DNA of 45,530 nt from Bacillota bacterium (GCA_023434855.1 JAEYSJ010000159.1:1-45530), one strand, 5' to 3'. Shown: positions 32,968 through 42,628, counted from the first letter of the stretch. Program-made: numbers and translations. The notes: generated by a model from the letters alone, not told the origin.

Positions 32968-33732
32968 TTATGGTTTTACCCAGTATGAGCTGCCATCCCG
33001 GGTTCTGTCCATGAAGCCGTAGTCGATTAAATTACGGCGCAGCAGTACATAGTCGCTGTAAAACTTTTTTAAAATTGCATTAACCTCTTTTTCAGTATAG
33101 CTTTTAGTTGAGTCAAAATACTTTATGATATGTCTTAAAATAGCCACTCGCTTTTTTTCCTTAGTTGGAAACGGGTCAATTGGGCCGTCGAGTCCCTTGC
33201 TGAAGTGGGCGGCAAGTATTTTTTCGTTTTCTTGTTCGGTAATGGCAAAGCGGTCATCAATATTTCTGGTATTGCGCGGGATGTTGATAAAGTTGTTCTT
33301 TTTGGGAACCCGCTCGCCCAGCAGTTCCATGATGGCCAAAAATACCTTAGCCTGTTTCTGTTTTTCCCGTAAGGTAAAGCGATGGTTGCGAATGGTTGAA
33401 GTACTGCCTGTGCCCAGTGTCTTAGCTACTTCATTATCATTATGACCTTCGTGGAAAAGTTCGAGAACGGATTTCTGATGATCCGTCAGACCGGTCAGTT
33501 TCTTATCCAGATTGAGAAGAAAATGAAAAGCTGAGCGGTGGCATTCCCTAATATGAATTCCGATATATTTTTTGGCTTCATACAGTTGGTCGGAATGAGA
33601 GTAAATTACGCCGTTGGTGAAAGTCCTTCCACAGATGAGACAGGTAAATACATCACTTTCCTGGTCGTAAATGTAACCCTGTTTTATTTCAGACAGAGAC
33701 GCCTGCCAAAAAAGTTCGGATATATCATCCAT
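32968..33732 (-). CDS. DUF2087 transcriptional regulator with zinc-finger and LuxR-type HTH
   Basis: About 254 residues. Near residue 31, CLICGRTF and a later GIHIRECH make a C2H2-like finger. Residues 80-125 are a LuxR-type helix-turn-helix (LTDHQKSVLELFHEGHNDNEVAKTLG in two halves, then STIRNHRF). The C-terminal 90 residues are DUF2087 (FPTKEKKRVAILRHII, YTEKEVNAILKKFYSDYVLLRR, then DYGFMDRTRDGS). Such proteins are presumed regulators with unknown signal. ATG 33732 fits AGAGGTG better than ATG 33735. Confidence 0.8.
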   Translation of the reverse strand: MDDISELFWQASLSEIKQGYIYDQESDVFTCLICGRTFTNGVIYSHSDQLYEAKKYIGIHIRECHRSAFHFLLNLDKKLTGLTDHQKSVLELFHEGHNDNEVAKTLGTGSTSTIRNHRFTLREKQKQAKVFLAIMELLGERVPKKNNFINIPRNTRNIDDRFAITEQENEKILAAHFSKGLDGPIDPFPTKEKKRVAILRHIIKYFDSTKSYTEKEVNAILKKFYSDYVLLRRNLIDYGFMDRTRDGSSYWVKP

Positions 33733-33943
33733 CATAAACACCTCTTCGTATTGTCTATTGAATACATAGATATTATACGGTGAATAATTATAAAACGTCA
33801 AGATAAATTTAATTAATGTTTATTATATGAATAGATAACGATCAATTTAATCTATTTTTGTGTTGCAATGACCGGGGGAGGGAGTTCTGCAAGATAGTAA
33901 GGCGGCACCACCTATTGTACAACAAGTGTATATATTGGTTTTA

Positions 33944-33972
33944 TTGACGCAGATAATCTTTTGTAGTAAGAT
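33944..33972 (+). promoter_or_regulatory. SigA-type promoter for the SBP/ABC pair
   Basis: TTGACG (33944-33949), 17-base spacer, TAAGAT (33967-33972), about 110 bases before the GTG start at 34083. Confidence 0.55.
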
Positions 33973-34082
33973 GAGGATAAAAAGTTAGCGACGAACAATG
34001 TAGTTCAATTTGCAATGAGAATTTCTTCTTGCGGATTGATTTTTTTTATTTAATAGAGTAATAATGTGTAGGAGGTGAAGGT

Positions 34083-35333
34083 GTGTACGAAAATCTTACG
34101 CAATTGACCATTCTTGATATTATAACCAAATTTCCGGCAACACGGGATATTTTTGTCAACAATGGATTTGCCCCTTTTGCCGAGGACGCCATTCTGCACC
34201 AATGGGGATCCATGTTAAAATTAAAAACTGCTTTACAGGCAAAAAGTGTAGATGAACAATGGTTTATCCGCCTATTGGCAGATAAAATCACTGAATCAGA
34301 GTTATGCGTCGGTGCCGGACAGCAGCAAGGTGAGAAAAAAGCCAGTCCACTTAACTTATTTGCGCTGTTGCCATGTCCATTGAAAGTTCCCGTGGAAACT
34401 GAAATTGCGGGGGTTATACAATCACTGCGAAAACAAAAAGGTATATCGCTCAATGTTTGCATCGAATCTAACGCCGATCACTCTGTGCGATTTATGGATT
34501 ATGTTAAATATTTTACTGAACCGGAAGAACTGCCTGATATCATTTTAATTACCGGCTTCCATTTTTTGCTGCGCAGTTTTGTTGAACGGTTTGTAGATAC
34601 CGGTATTTTTGCCGCTGTCCCCAATCAGGCGGTTAATACTCGCTTGGCGGGTGTGAGCCAACTGATTGATCCTGACGGGCATTTTTCTGTTATTGCTGCC
34701 AATGCTTTGGTCATGGTTGTTGATACAAAAAGACTGGGCGAAGTGACATTGCCTGGCAGTTGGGGGGATTTGCTGCGTCCAGAGTATCGCGGTCAAGTAG
34801 TCATTCGAGGCCATCAGGATACCTTCTGTGATATCGTACAGCTAAATTATTTTAAAGATTTTGGCTCCGCGGGGATTAATACTCTGGCTGAAGCGGTCAG
34901 ATACGGGCTGCATCCGGCTCAGATGGTGAAAGATCTGACAGGCAAGCGGCCTGACGTGCCGCCGATCTATGTCATGCCGTATTTCTTTGCCCGCACCTTG
35001 GCAGGCTTGCCTCACATTAAAGTCATTTGGCCTGCTGAAGGAGCTTTCGTCTATCCAATCCTGGTGCTGGTTAAGCAAGCGAAAATGGCCGAATTGCAGG
35101 AAGTAGCAGAATTTCTCACCGGTCCCCGGATTGCCCAAATCTGTGCAGGTGCATTTTTCCCGGCCCTGCATCCGGCGGCCGATTGGGCTATTCCCGTCGA
35201 GGCGCGTTTCAAATGGATTGGATGGGATTTTGTTAAAGGCCATGATATTAAACAGTTGTCACAAAAATTGAATGCGGATTTTCTTATAGCCCACCGGGCG
35301 GCAAGAGGACCCAGTGATCAGGTGATGTTATGA
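34083..35333 (+). CDS. Solute-binding-protein-like protein with N-terminal DUF1858-like domain and no signal peptide
   Basis: About 416 residues, GTG start behind GGAGGTGA. Residues 5-75 (LTILDIITKFPATRDIFVNNG) form a DUF1858-like helical domain, known from proteins that sense or bind redox ligands. Residues 90-400 look like a type 2 periplasmic binding protein (IILITGFHFLLRSF, LVMVVDTKRLGEV, SWGDLLRPEYRGQVVI: the hinge region of ferric or molybdate-type SBPs). There is no signal peptide or lipobox, so it should be cytoplasmic. Its stop overlaps the start of the ABC ATPase gene. A cytoplasmic SBP is odd; a ligand-sensing role is a reasonable inference. Confidence 0.7.
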   Translation: MYENLTQLTILDIITKFPATRDIFVNNGFAPFAEDAILHQWGSMLKLKTALQAKSVDEQWFIRLLADKITESELCVGAGQQQGEKKASPLNLFALLPCPLKVPVETEIAGVIQSLRKQKGISLNVCIESNADHSVRFMDYVKYFTEPEELPDIILITGFHFLLRSFVERFVDTGIFAAVPNQAVNTRLAGVSQLIDPDGHFSVIAANALVMVVDTKRLGEVTLPGSWGDLLRPEYRGQVVIRGHQDTFCDIVQLNYFKDFGSAGINTLAEAVRYGLHPAQMVKDLTGKRPDVPPIYVMPYFFARTLAGLPHIKVIWPAEGAFVYPILVLVKQAKMAELQEVAEFLTGPRIAQICAGAFFPALHPAADWAIPVEARFKWIGWDFVKGHDIKQLSQKLNADFLIAHRAARGPSDQVML

Positions 35334-36358
35334 AAGTATTTAATCAAAATATAACTTTAAGTGAATTATTTTGCCAATATCCCCACGCTCGGGATTTCTT
35401 CCAACCATTAGGGGGAACTGCCGGGCGAGAGGACTGTGGTGTGGGTGAGTATTTCATGCTGTTAGATGATGCTTTACTGGAAAGCTGTGGGTTTATTCGG
35501 GAGGAACTTCCTGAGCGACTGTTGCAATATTTAGAGTTTATCCGGCAATTGCAGGGTGAAAAAGATACGGTTCATTCTATTACCATCATTGGTGGTCAGG
35601 ATAAATCCGGAAGACCAGAGGATCTGGAAATAACCATTCGGGCAGGAGAAATCGTCTGTATTGTGGGACCGACCGGATCAGGGAAAAGCCGTTTATTAGC
35701 CGATATTGAATGGCTGGCCCAGGGAGATACGCCAACCGGCAGGCGAATTCTGATAAATGGGCAGCTGCCGGCATCAGATATGCGCTTTGCGGTCGAGCAT
35801 AAAATGGTCGCTCAATTATCACAAAACATGAATTTTATTATGGACTTGCCTGTTAGGGAATATATTGCTATGCATGCTGAAAGCCGGCTGCGGACTGATG
35901 TTTCGGCGGTTACCGAGAATATTCTAGCTGAGGCCAATCAATTGTCTGGGGAACATTTCGACGGAGATTCGCCAATTACTGCTCTGAGTGGTGGGCAGTC
36001 CCGGGCGCTGATGATTGCTGATACCGCTTTTTTAAGCCAGTCGCCTATTGTCTTAATCGATGAAATTGAGAATGCTGGCATCGATCGGCAGCGAGCGCTG
36101 GCTTTACTGGTGGATAGGCAGAAAATTGTACTGATGGCAACCCATGATCCATTTCTGGCATTGATGGGAGATCGCCGCCTGATTATCGGTAACGGGGGGA
36201 TTCGCAGTATAATTGAGACAACTGAACAAGAACGTGCCAATTTGCATGTGCTAAAACAAGTGGACGCGGTTGTGTTTTCTGTTCGGCAAAAGCTGCGGGC
36301 CGGTGACTTGATTGAGCAAAATTTGGCTGCATTGTTTAGACGTTGCTTAGAAGATTAA
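35330..36358 (+). CDS. ABC-type ATPase with N-terminal DUF1858-like domain, no permease partner
   Basis: About 342 residues. Residues 5-75 repeat the DUF1858-like domain of the upstream protein (ITLSELFCQYPHARDFFQPLGG). Then comes an ABC ATPase: GPTGSGKSR (Walker A), LSGGQSRAL (signature), PIVLIDEIENAG (Walker B with Glu) and LMATHDPFL (switch His). No membrane gene lies next to it, and it overlaps the SBP-like gene by four bases. Its role may be non-transport (signalling), or the permease may be encoded elsewhere. The last codons are duplicated in the repeat that follows. Confidence 0.75.
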   Translation: MKVFNQNITLSELFCQYPHARDFFQPLGGTAGREDCGVGEYFMLLDDALLESCGFIREELPERLLQYLEFIRQLQGEKDTVHSITIIGGQDKSGRPEDLEITIRAGEIVCIVGPTGSGKSRLLADIEWLAQGDTPTGRRILINGQLPASDMRFAVEHKMVAQLSQNMNFIMDLPVREYIAMHAESRLRTDVSAVTENILAEANQLSGEHFDGDSPITALSGGQSRALMIADTAFLSQSPIVLIDEIENAGIDRQRALALLVDRQKIVLMATHDPFLALMGDRRLIIGNGGIRSIIETTEQERANLHVLKQVDAVVFSVRQKLRAGDLIEQNLAALFRRCLED

Positions 36359-36475
36359 GGGGTCAGGTTTGATTTAGAAGATTAAGGAGTCAGGTTTGAT
36401 TTATCCCAATAATTGGCTTTCCCCCAACTGTGGGTTTAAAACAAGTCAATTTTAGATAACTCAGGCCTGACTCCT
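36347..36475. repeat. Tandem 27-base repeat plus inverted partner (REP-like element)
   Basis: The 27 bases 36347-36373 recur at 36374-36400 with one change. The first copy includes the last codons and stop of the ABC ATPase. AGGAGTCAGG (36385-36394) has its complement CCTGACTCCT at 36466-36475, giving a stem-loop. GGGGTCAGG-type stems are familiar from REP elements linked to RAYT transposases. The rest of the gap up to 36668 shows no gene. Confidence 0.65.
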
Positions 36476-36668
36476 CCTGTTTACTCCCTCTTGTTTAGCT
36501 TGGAATATAATGTAGAATTTATTCGAAAAATGTAAAAATTTAATAAATATTAGCAGGTATTCGGAAAATGTTGTAGAATTGGAAAATAACATGTAATATT
36601 GCAGCTAAGTTAATGATTTTAGCCAAGGGGAAATAAGGGGGTTTGGCCGAATATAGGGAGGGGATAGA

Positions 36669-37094
36669 GTGGCTAATAAACAGGTAGTGGTTTTTGAAAT
36701 GGCTGACGGAGAATACGGCATAGACGTAACCGCAGTAAATGGCATTTTGCGTTTGAAAAATTTCACAATAAAGAAAATGCCAAATGTTTCGCCAATTATT
36801 GAAGGCGTAATTAATATACGTGGCAACGTTAACTACATTTATAATCTTACAAGACTTTTTGAGTTACCGGAAAAACCGCCTGATATAGAAAATAAAATAA
36901 TAATGATCTATTCAGGCGAACAAATCGTTGGATATATCGTCGACGAAGTTACTGATATAATAAATATTCCGGAAGAGAATATTGAACACGCTCCAGACTT
37001 CATTACTAGAATCCAAGGTGAATATATAGCCGGTGTAGGTAAGTTTGAAGACCGGCTAATAATTATGTTGGATACAGAAAAAATTTCAAAGTGA
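36669..37094 (+). CDS. cheW: CheW chemotaxis coupling protein
   Basis: About 141 residues; GTG start behind GGGAGGGGA. VVVFEMADGEYGIDVTAVNGIL, the INIRGNV Arg-Gly motif and a C-terminal FEDRLIIMLDTEKI are canonical CheW segments. It links MCP receptors to the CheA kinase. The MCP gene follows 153 bases later; no cheA is in the window. The pair may feed a kinase encoded elsewhere. Confidence 0.9.
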   Translation: MANKQVVVFEMADGEYGIDVTAVNGILRLKNFTIKKMPNVSPIIEGVINIRGNVNYIYNLTRLFELPEKPPDIENKIIMIYSGEQIVGYIVDEVTDIINIPEENIEHAPDFITRIQGEYIAGVGKFEDRLIIMLDTEKISK

Positions 37095-37247
37095 GGTGAG
37101 CGTTTTCCATAACATGTCCCTGGAGATTTGGAAGCCATTGTCACTCTAATTGGAATATAGACAGATTTATTGATCTAATTATCGGCTGTTTTTTGTGACA
37201 AATGAAGCTAAAAAAGTGGATCTTTAATTTATCAAGGGGTGATCTGG

Positions 37248-38978
37248 TTGAACATGAAATTAAAAGTCGGAACGAAGTTTGCTATCAGCTTTGGAATAAT
37301 AATTTTTTTAATTATTATTATGGCAGTTAACTCGCTTATTGCGTCGCAGAAAGCAGAAAATGAGTTAGCAAAAATAAACGATGCGAATACGCGCATGGCC
37401 CTTGCTGATGGCATAGTAATACAGTATAAGGCAACAGTATCAGGTATTCGTGCCTATATTTCTTATGGGGATATAACGTACCTTGGAGAAGTAGAGGGTA
37501 ATCTTGATAAGATTTTGGCCTTAGAAGACGAGCTATGGCGCATAGCCAGAACAGAAAAAAAGCAGGAAGTTCAATCTCTTATTGACGAGACTTCGCAATA
37601 TAAAGCAATTATTTTAAAAGAGCTGCTGCCAGTTGCCAGGGAATACAATACAGCGTTAGTCACAGGCAATATTTCGCAAATACAGGAGTGCAGAGGAAAA
37701 TTAAGTGCGATTTCAAAACGCGCTGCACCCCTGGTACAGTCTATTGAGAAAAGTTTAGATGAGCTTTCTGCTAGTAATGCCAATCTTGCCAAAGAGCTTA
37801 TCAAAGATAGTATGAACCGGGCACAAAGCGTGACTATAGTTTCGTCAGTAATGAGCTTGGTTGTGCTGATTCTAGGTGTTGCCATTGCTTTCATTCTTAC
37901 CAATATGATTCGTCGGCCTGTTACGACACTTACTAATATTGCGAATCAATATGCCGACGGGGATCTGCGCAACAGTATTGATATTAAATCATCGGACGAA
38001 ATCGGGGAATTGGCTGATTCGATCCATATCATGCGGGATCACTTTATCACAATGATTGGTGAAATTCGGACTGCTGCGGATCAACTGGCTGCGTCCTCTG
38101 AAGAAATGGCGGCATCGACAGAAGAGGTTACTTCAACCAGCGAGGAGATTTCCCGGAATATGCAAAATGTGGCACGGGAAGCAGAGGCGGGTAATAAATC
38201 CATGGTGGATGCATCTAAGGCACTTGTACATTTATCAAGCCTCATCCAAATTGCAAAATCTAAGGCAGATCACACCTGCGAAAATTCAGCAGCGACTTTA
38301 ACTGCGGCCGAGAACGGACGCGCCAGGGTCACTGAATCTGTTAGCAAAATGGATAATATTACGCATCAGACGGAAGATTCGAGCAGGATTATCGGTGAGC
38401 TAAACGACTATTCCCAGCAAATATCACTTATTATTGATACCATAACTAACATTGCGAAACAAACCAACCTTTTGGCACTAAATGCGGCTATAGAAGCCGC
38501 CCGCGCCGGTGAACACGGACGGGGCTTCGCAGTGGTGGCCGAAGAAGTACGTAAATTGGCAGAGCAATCGGATAAGGGAGCTCAAGATATAACCGGCTTA
38601 GTAAAAAAGGTTACTGAGAAAACAGACTTAGCTGTGGAGGCGATGGCGCAAAGTGTATCGGAAGTTGGACAGGGCGTTGCTACTGTTAATGAGGCGGGTT
38701 TAGCTTTAGATAGTATTTTGCAGGCAGTTAGGCAAACGGTGGAAGAAGGCGAAGCTATCGGTGATGTTGCATCCGAGGAGGTAGCTAGTTCGGAACAAAT
38801 AGTTAAACTAATTGACCGTCTTGCAACGGTTATCGAAACTGTCGCGGCACACTGTGAGGAAGTTTCCGCTTCATCTGAGGAGCAATCAGCAGCAATGCAA
38901 ACAGTTGCAGCTAGTGCAGAGCAAACAAGTGCCATGGCGAACCAGTTGAAAAATTCCGTTGCGAAATTTAAAGTTTGA
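37248..38978 (+). CDS. Methyl-accepting chemotaxis protein
   Basis: About 576 residues. TM1 near residues 8-30, a four-helix-bundle-like sensor of about 170 residues, TM2 near 202-223 ([15 protein letters not shown]), a HAMP domain ([18 protein letters not shown]), then a long coiled-coil signalling domain. The tip [20 protein letters not shown] with [20 protein letters not shown] is invariant. TTG 37248 fits the ribosome binding site AAGGGGTGAT better than the GTG at 37239. The ligand is unknown; the sensor has the helical 4HB type without an obvious Cache fold. Confidence 0.9.
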   Translation: MNMKLKVGTKFAISFGIIIFLIIIMAVNSLIASQKAENELAKINDANTRMALADGIVIQYKATVSGIRAYISYGDITYLGEVEGNLDKILALEDELWRIARTEKKQEVQSLIDETSQYKAIILKELLPVAREYNTALVTGNISQIQECRGKLSAISKRAAPLVQSIEKSLDELSASNANLAKELIKDSMNRAQSVTIVSSVMSLVVLILGVAIAFILTNMIRRPVTTLTNIANQYADGDLRNSIDIKSSDEIGELADSIHIMRDHFITMIGEIRTAADQLAASSEEMAASTEEVTSTSEEISRNMQNVAREAEAGNKSMVDASKALVHLSSLIQIAKSKADHTCENSAATLTAAENGRARVTESVSKMDNITHQTEDSSRIIGELNDYSQQISLIIDTITNIAKQTNLLALNAAIEAARAGEHGRGFAVVAEEVRKLAEQSDKGAQDITGLVKKVTEKTDLAVEAMAQSVSEVGQGVATVNEAGLALDSILQAVRQTVEEGEAIGDVASEEVASSEQIVKLIDRLATVIETVAAHCEEVSASSEEQSAAMQTVAASAEQTSAMANQLKNSVAKFKV

Positions 38979-39046
38979 TTTAGAATGGGACTTACCGTTC
39001 AAGTTTGATGTGGCTTCGCTGGAATAATACCTGGGATGACGAAAAT

Positions 39047-39082
39047 AGCCTTAATTCATTAATATGAATTAAGGCTTACTGT
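39047..39082 (+). terminator. Bidirectional terminator between MCP and the MBL-fold gene
   Basis: Perfect 13-base arms AGCCTTAATTCAT and complement, 4-base loop, then TACTGTTATTT. It stands between convergent genes. Confidence 0.8.
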
Positions 39083-39099
39083 TATTTATTGCTCATTTT

Positions 39100-39894
39100 T
39101 TATTTTCCCCCAAGGGTAATTTTTCCCCCGGGATTAAGCACAGTTACCTCCACAAAAGGGGCTTTCTCTTTGCTAAGTTTAACAAATTCGCTGGGATCTT
39201 TGACTAATCCATTAACAGTACCATAGTGAATGGGAATTACCTGCTTAGGTTTTAGCAGAGTAAGGCTGTAGGCAGCCTGAAACGGGTCCATCGTAAATAT
39301 GTTTCCTATTGGTAACAAGGCTAAGTCTATATGATAAAGCTTACCTAACAGCTCCATACCGCCAAATAATCCTGTATCACCGGCATGATAGATAGTCGTT
39401 CCATCTTCCAAAGTTACTATATAGCCGGCAGCATTAGCGGAATGAGCTGCTTCTGTCATAGTAACCTTTATTCCTTTTACTTCCACCTGCCCGCCAATAT
39501 TCATTCCCATGCCGCCGGTAATTATATTCTTTGCATCTACGCCGGCTGCAATTAATTTTGGCACCACGTCATAATGGGCTATCACTGTCACATTCGAGTC
39601 TTTCGCAAAGTAGGGAATGTCGGTTCCAATATGATCAAAATGGTCGTGGGTAACCAGTATTATATCCGGTCTGATATCTTCTTTTTTTATAGGACAAACG
39701 GGATTACCTGTTATCCAGGGATCTATTAAAATTTTAGTGCCTTTTTCTGTTGTGATCAAACATGTGGAATGGCCCAGCCATTTAACTTCATTTCCCGGAT
39801 TAGTTGATGATCCACTGGCGAAAGATATTGTTCCGGAAATAAAAATCAGAATTAAAGTCAGAGAAAAAGCCAGTATGAGTTTAGATCTCCGCAA
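39100..39894 (-). CDS. Exported metallo-beta-lactamase-fold hydrolase (UPF0173-like)
   Basis: About 264 residues. Residues 1-27 are a signal peptide (LILAFSLTLILIFISGTISF). The rest matches the UPF0173 metal-dependent hydrolases: WLGHSTCLI, THDHFDHIG (HxHxDH), EAAHSANAAGY, YHAGDTGLF and IPIHYGT. These bind two metals and resemble UlaG and N-acyl-PE-PLD-like enzymes, usually cytoplasmic and about 225 residues, so export is unusual. TTG 39894 has GAGGTG five bases upstream; a GTG at 39903 is the alternative. The substrate is unknown. Confidence 0.8.
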   Translation of the reverse strand: MRRSKLILAFSLTLILIFISGTISFASGSSTNPGNEVKWLGHSTCLITTEKGTKILIDPWITGNPVCPIKKEDIRPDIILVTHDHFDHIGTDIPYFAKDSNVTVIAHYDVVPKLIAAGVDAKNIITGGMGMNIGGQVEVKGIKVTMTEAAHSANAAGYIVTLEDGTTIYHAGDTGLFGGMELLGKLYHIDLALLPIGNIFTMDPFQAAYSLTLLKPKQVIPIHYGTVNGLVKDPSEFVKLSKEKAPFVEVTVLNPGGKITLGGK

Positions 39895-40471
39895 AATTAA
39901 CACCTCTTTTTATTATTTTATTGTTGCCCGGTCTGCTAATAATCAAACTGTCGTTGTACGTATCAATCAGAAATAGCAATTTCCGGCCTGTCTAAACTAT
40001 TTCTATGATTAATGTGGATATCCTGCCTAATTTAGAAAAAAGTCCCAGTACGTGAAATTCCAAAATCCATTGCCTGTTTGCACAATCTGAGAGGGAGAGG
40101 TTAGTCCACCTGAAATCATAAATAATTAGGTTTAATGGTCAGTTTTTTACATGGGCGGCATAAGAATAGAATGAACCAATTGGTACAATAGGATGGATTT
40201 TGTAGTACCTAAACAGCCATAGGCGTCAGGACAGATATGATTTGATTTTCTGTTGTTCCACTCCTGGTAAAGGGTTATGGGCGTAGACTAATGCTGGCGC
40301 GTTTATTGCATAATAAATCATTGCAGTGTTGTTCTGATTCCGTTCAGTATTTGGCAGTGGTTATATACTCCTGGCTAGGGACTATGTAGATCAACTCAGG
40401 CAAGTACATACGAATGAATGCAAACTGGCCGGGTTAGAATAGACTAACAAACAATAGAGGAGGGAAATGCT
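39895..40471. other. Intergenic stretch of 577 bases, mostly featureless
   Basis: No full gene found. A plus-strand segment about 40241-40380 translates in one frame as SVVPLLVKGYGRRLMLARLL and ends at TAG. The GYGRRLM piece recalls the acetyl-CoA loop of GNAT acetyltransferases, so a decayed GNAT gene is possible but weakly supported. A 10-base palindrome ACCAATTGGT lies at 40175-40184. Confidence 0.3.
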
Positions 40472-40648
40472 GTGGGAATGATGTACGGAGGCGGATATAT
40501 GGGTTTTGGTTTTCTCTATGCATTGATTTATTTAGGAGCGATGGTGTATTTTTTCTACCTGCTGACTTGTATCGCCAAGTCGCTTCGCCGCATCGCCAAT
40601 TCTCTGGAGAAAAGGCGGGATCAATCTTCTCCGACTGAGGAGCAGTAA
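40472..40648 (+). CDS. Small single-membrane-helix protein
   Basis: GTG start behind AGAGGAGGGA; 58 residues. A Gly/Met/Tyr-rich N-terminus (GMMYGGGYMGFG), one membrane helix (about residues 12-34) and a basic then acidic tail (KSLRRIANSLEKRRDQ). It has the look of small membrane proteins that modulate larger partners. No family recognised. The nitroreductase gene follows 63 bases later. Confidence 0.6.
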   Translation: MGMMYGGGYMGFGFLYALIYLGAMVYFFYLLTCIAKSLRRIANSLEKRRDQSSPTEEQ

Positions 40649-40711
40649 ACGCTACGGATATATGTAGTGCTAGCAGGAAGACCGGCATAATTATAAAATC
40701 GGGGAGTGAAA

Positions 40712-41329
40712 ATGATGGATGGAAAACAACTTATGGACAAAAGACGGTCAGTAAATTTCTTTGATCCCAAGAAGGAGTTAGCACAATCTATCTTGGAATC
40801 AATTATCAATCTTGCCGTTTTGGCGCCTTCAGCATTCAATCTGCAACCATGGCGCATTATAGCCGTAAAATCACCGGAGGGAAAACAGCGGCTTTATCTT
40901 AAGGCTAATAAGCAGGACAAAATTTTGGAAGCACCGGCAACACTTATAATAATTGGTGATCGTTCAGGCTATAGCGTAGAAAACTCAACATGGCAAGAGC
41001 TAGTGGCTATGTACCAGGACGAAGAAAAAGTAAAAGGCATGCAGGAATTCGCTAAAGTTTTATATGGGAGCAGCGAAGAACGCCGCATAAAATTTGCGGA
41101 AAGCAACGCCGGCTTGCTGGCGATGTCGATCATGTATGCCGCCCAATATTACAGCGTAGATTCTCATCCAATGTCCGGTATTGATTTTGCAGGGATTAAA
41201 ACTGAGTTCCTTCTGAAAGAAGCGGAAGAGGTTGTTATGTTGATTGCATTAGGCTATTTCGATACAGCCAAAACACTATTTCCCCGGCGTAAACGCCTGG
41301 GGTATTCTGAAATCGTCCAGGAAGTATAA
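40712..41329 (+). CDS. Nitroreductase-family flavoprotein
   Basis: About 205 residues. DKRRSVNFFDPKKE and LAPSAFNLQPWRIIAV at the N-terminus are the FMN-binding motifs of the nitroreductase superfamily, and LLKEAEEVVMLIALGYFD the later conserved region. It uses NAD(P)H to reduce nitro compounds, quinones or similar. GGGGAG precedes the ATG at 40712 (40715 also possible). Physiological substrate unknown. Confidence 0.85.
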   Translation: MMDGKQLMDKRRSVNFFDPKKELAQSILESIINLAVLAPSAFNLQPWRIIAVKSPEGKQRLYLKANKQDKILEAPATLIIIGDRSGYSVENSTWQELVAMYQDEEKVKGMQEFAKVLYGSSEERRIKFAESNAGLLAMSIMYAAQYYSVDSHPMSGIDFAGIKTEFLLKEAEEVVMLIALGYFDTAKTLFPRRKRLGYSEIVQEV

Positions 41330-41402
41330 ATACTTAATTCCACCTTGTTTGATTAAGGTTTGCCTGTCAAGTGTGGAAAATAAAAACAAGACTGATGTTT
41401 CG

Positions 41403-41436
41403 GACTGCCGTAAATAAATTAGGCAGTCTTTTTATT
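41403..41436 (+). terminator. Intrinsic terminator after the nitroreductase gene
   Basis: GACTGCC (41403-41409) pairs with GGCAGTC (41422-41428), followed by TTTTTATTTTA. Confidence 0.8.
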
Positions 41437-41603
41437 TTAGCGTTGTAATCAGAAGACGTAGTTTATCATCACAAACTGCAGGTGCTGTGTATATAATAAG
41501 TGTAGAAATTTAAGTAATGACATGAATATTTCTATGTTTTCTTCAGAAGGTTGGAATTGTTAGTTGATCAAGACAGTTAAAGAATCCAAATGGAGGGATT
41601 CAC

Positions 41604-42545
41604 TTGGAGAAAACCAAAGTGCAAGTTTACCGGGAAGAGACGATTGCCTGTAACAAAAAGGGCAGGCTCATTTTGCGTTTGCTAATAATGTTAATAGTGA
41701 TTTTAGTTACAGCTATTTGCGGAATCTCAGGATACGTGGGTTGGAACCTTACTCATCCCGTGCGTAAGAGCGTTGATACATACCCTGACACAGTGGGATT
41801 AAGTTACGCAGAGGTAAGTTTTAAAAGCCGGGTAGACAGTCTAAATTTAAAAGGGTGGTTAATTGCATCTCCCAATAACAGGCGGACTGTTATATTTGCC
41901 CATGGTTATGGCAAAAACCGGTTGCAAGATGATGTACCTTTGCTGCCAATAGTCCAGGCTTTAGTAAACAGGGGTTGCAATGTCTTAATGTTTGATTTTC
42001 GTAATTGTGGTGAGTCTGAAGGGAATTTGACTTCGGTGGGGCAATATGAAGTACGTGATCTGCTCGGTGCAATTGATTTTATCAAAGCACAGCCGGAGTT
42101 AAACCAGCAAATAACACTCTTTGGATTTTCCATGGGAGCATCGGTTGCTATTATAGCAGCTGCCCGGGAGCCGTCAGTGTCAGCGATAATTTCTGATTCG
42201 CCTTTTGCCGACTTAAAAAGCTATCTTATCGAAAACTTATCTGTTTGGACTAATCTACCTACTATACCGTTCAATCAAACTGTTTTAACAAGTATTCCCC
42301 TTTTGACTGGTTTAAACGCTGACATGGTAAGTCCGGTTAAGGAAATAAAAAATCTCGATGGCCGGCCACTGTTATTAATTCATGGCGAAGCCGATACGGA
42401 TATTCCCATAGAGAACAGTGAGTTGCTCCAAAAAGAATATCCCACCGCTAAACTTGTAAGGATACCGGAAGCAAAACATGTCCAGTCGTTCAAGGTTGAC
42501 GGCCAACGCTATCTCGCAGAAGTTATAAATTTCTTGGGAAAATAA
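41604..42545 (+). CDS. Membrane-anchored alpha/beta-hydrolase
   Basis: About 313 residues, TTG start with GGAGGGA five bases upstream. One N-terminal membrane helix (about residues 22-44), then an alpha/beta-hydrolase: VIFAHGYGKN, DFRNCGESEG, the nucleophile elbow GFSMGAS, LLLIHGEADTDIP (Asp) and EAKHVQSF (His). This matches the BAAT/YqkD-type 'hydrolase of the alpha/beta superfamily' group, with the catalytic domain outside the membrane. Substrate unknown. Confidence 0.8.
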   Translation: MEKTKVQVYREETIACNKKGRLILRLLIMLIVILVTAICGISGYVGWNLTHPVRKSVDTYPDTVGLSYAEVSFKSRVDSLNLKGWLIASPNNRRTVIFAHGYGKNRLQDDVPLLPIVQALVNRGCNVLMFDFRNCGESEGNLTSVGQYEVRDLLGAIDFIKAQPELNQQITLFGFSMGASVAIIAAAREPSVSAIISDSPFADLKSYLIENLSVWTNLPTIPFNQTVLTSIPLLTGLNADMVSPVKEIKNLDGRPLLLIHGEADTDIPIENSELLQKEYPTAKLVRIPEAKHVQSFKVDGQRYLAEVINFLGK

Positions 42546-42553
42546 TAAATTCC

Positions 42554-42582
42554 TGAGACGTGGGGACGGTTCTATTGTCTTA
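42554..42582 (+). repeat. REP-like element, left copy
   Basis: TGAGAC ... GGGGACGGTTC ... TTGTCTTA, able to fold on itself (TGAGAC/GTCTTA). A near-identical inverted copy lies at 44584-44612. The type is typical for REP sequences beside RAYT genes in Clostridia and relatives. Confidence 0.75.
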
Positions 42583-42628
42583 GTAAAACTTTAATGGTAT
42601 AATGTAGATAATAAGGAGGGAATGCGAT

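Noticed and set aside
36347..36400. Two tandem 27-base repeats as a CRISPR or attachment site
   Set aside because: No spacers, no cas or integrase genes; a REP-like origin or slippage fits better.
40175..40184. Palindrome ACCAATTGGT as repressor site
   Set aside because: Only ten bases, no promoter or gene in a fitting position; such a length arises by chance.
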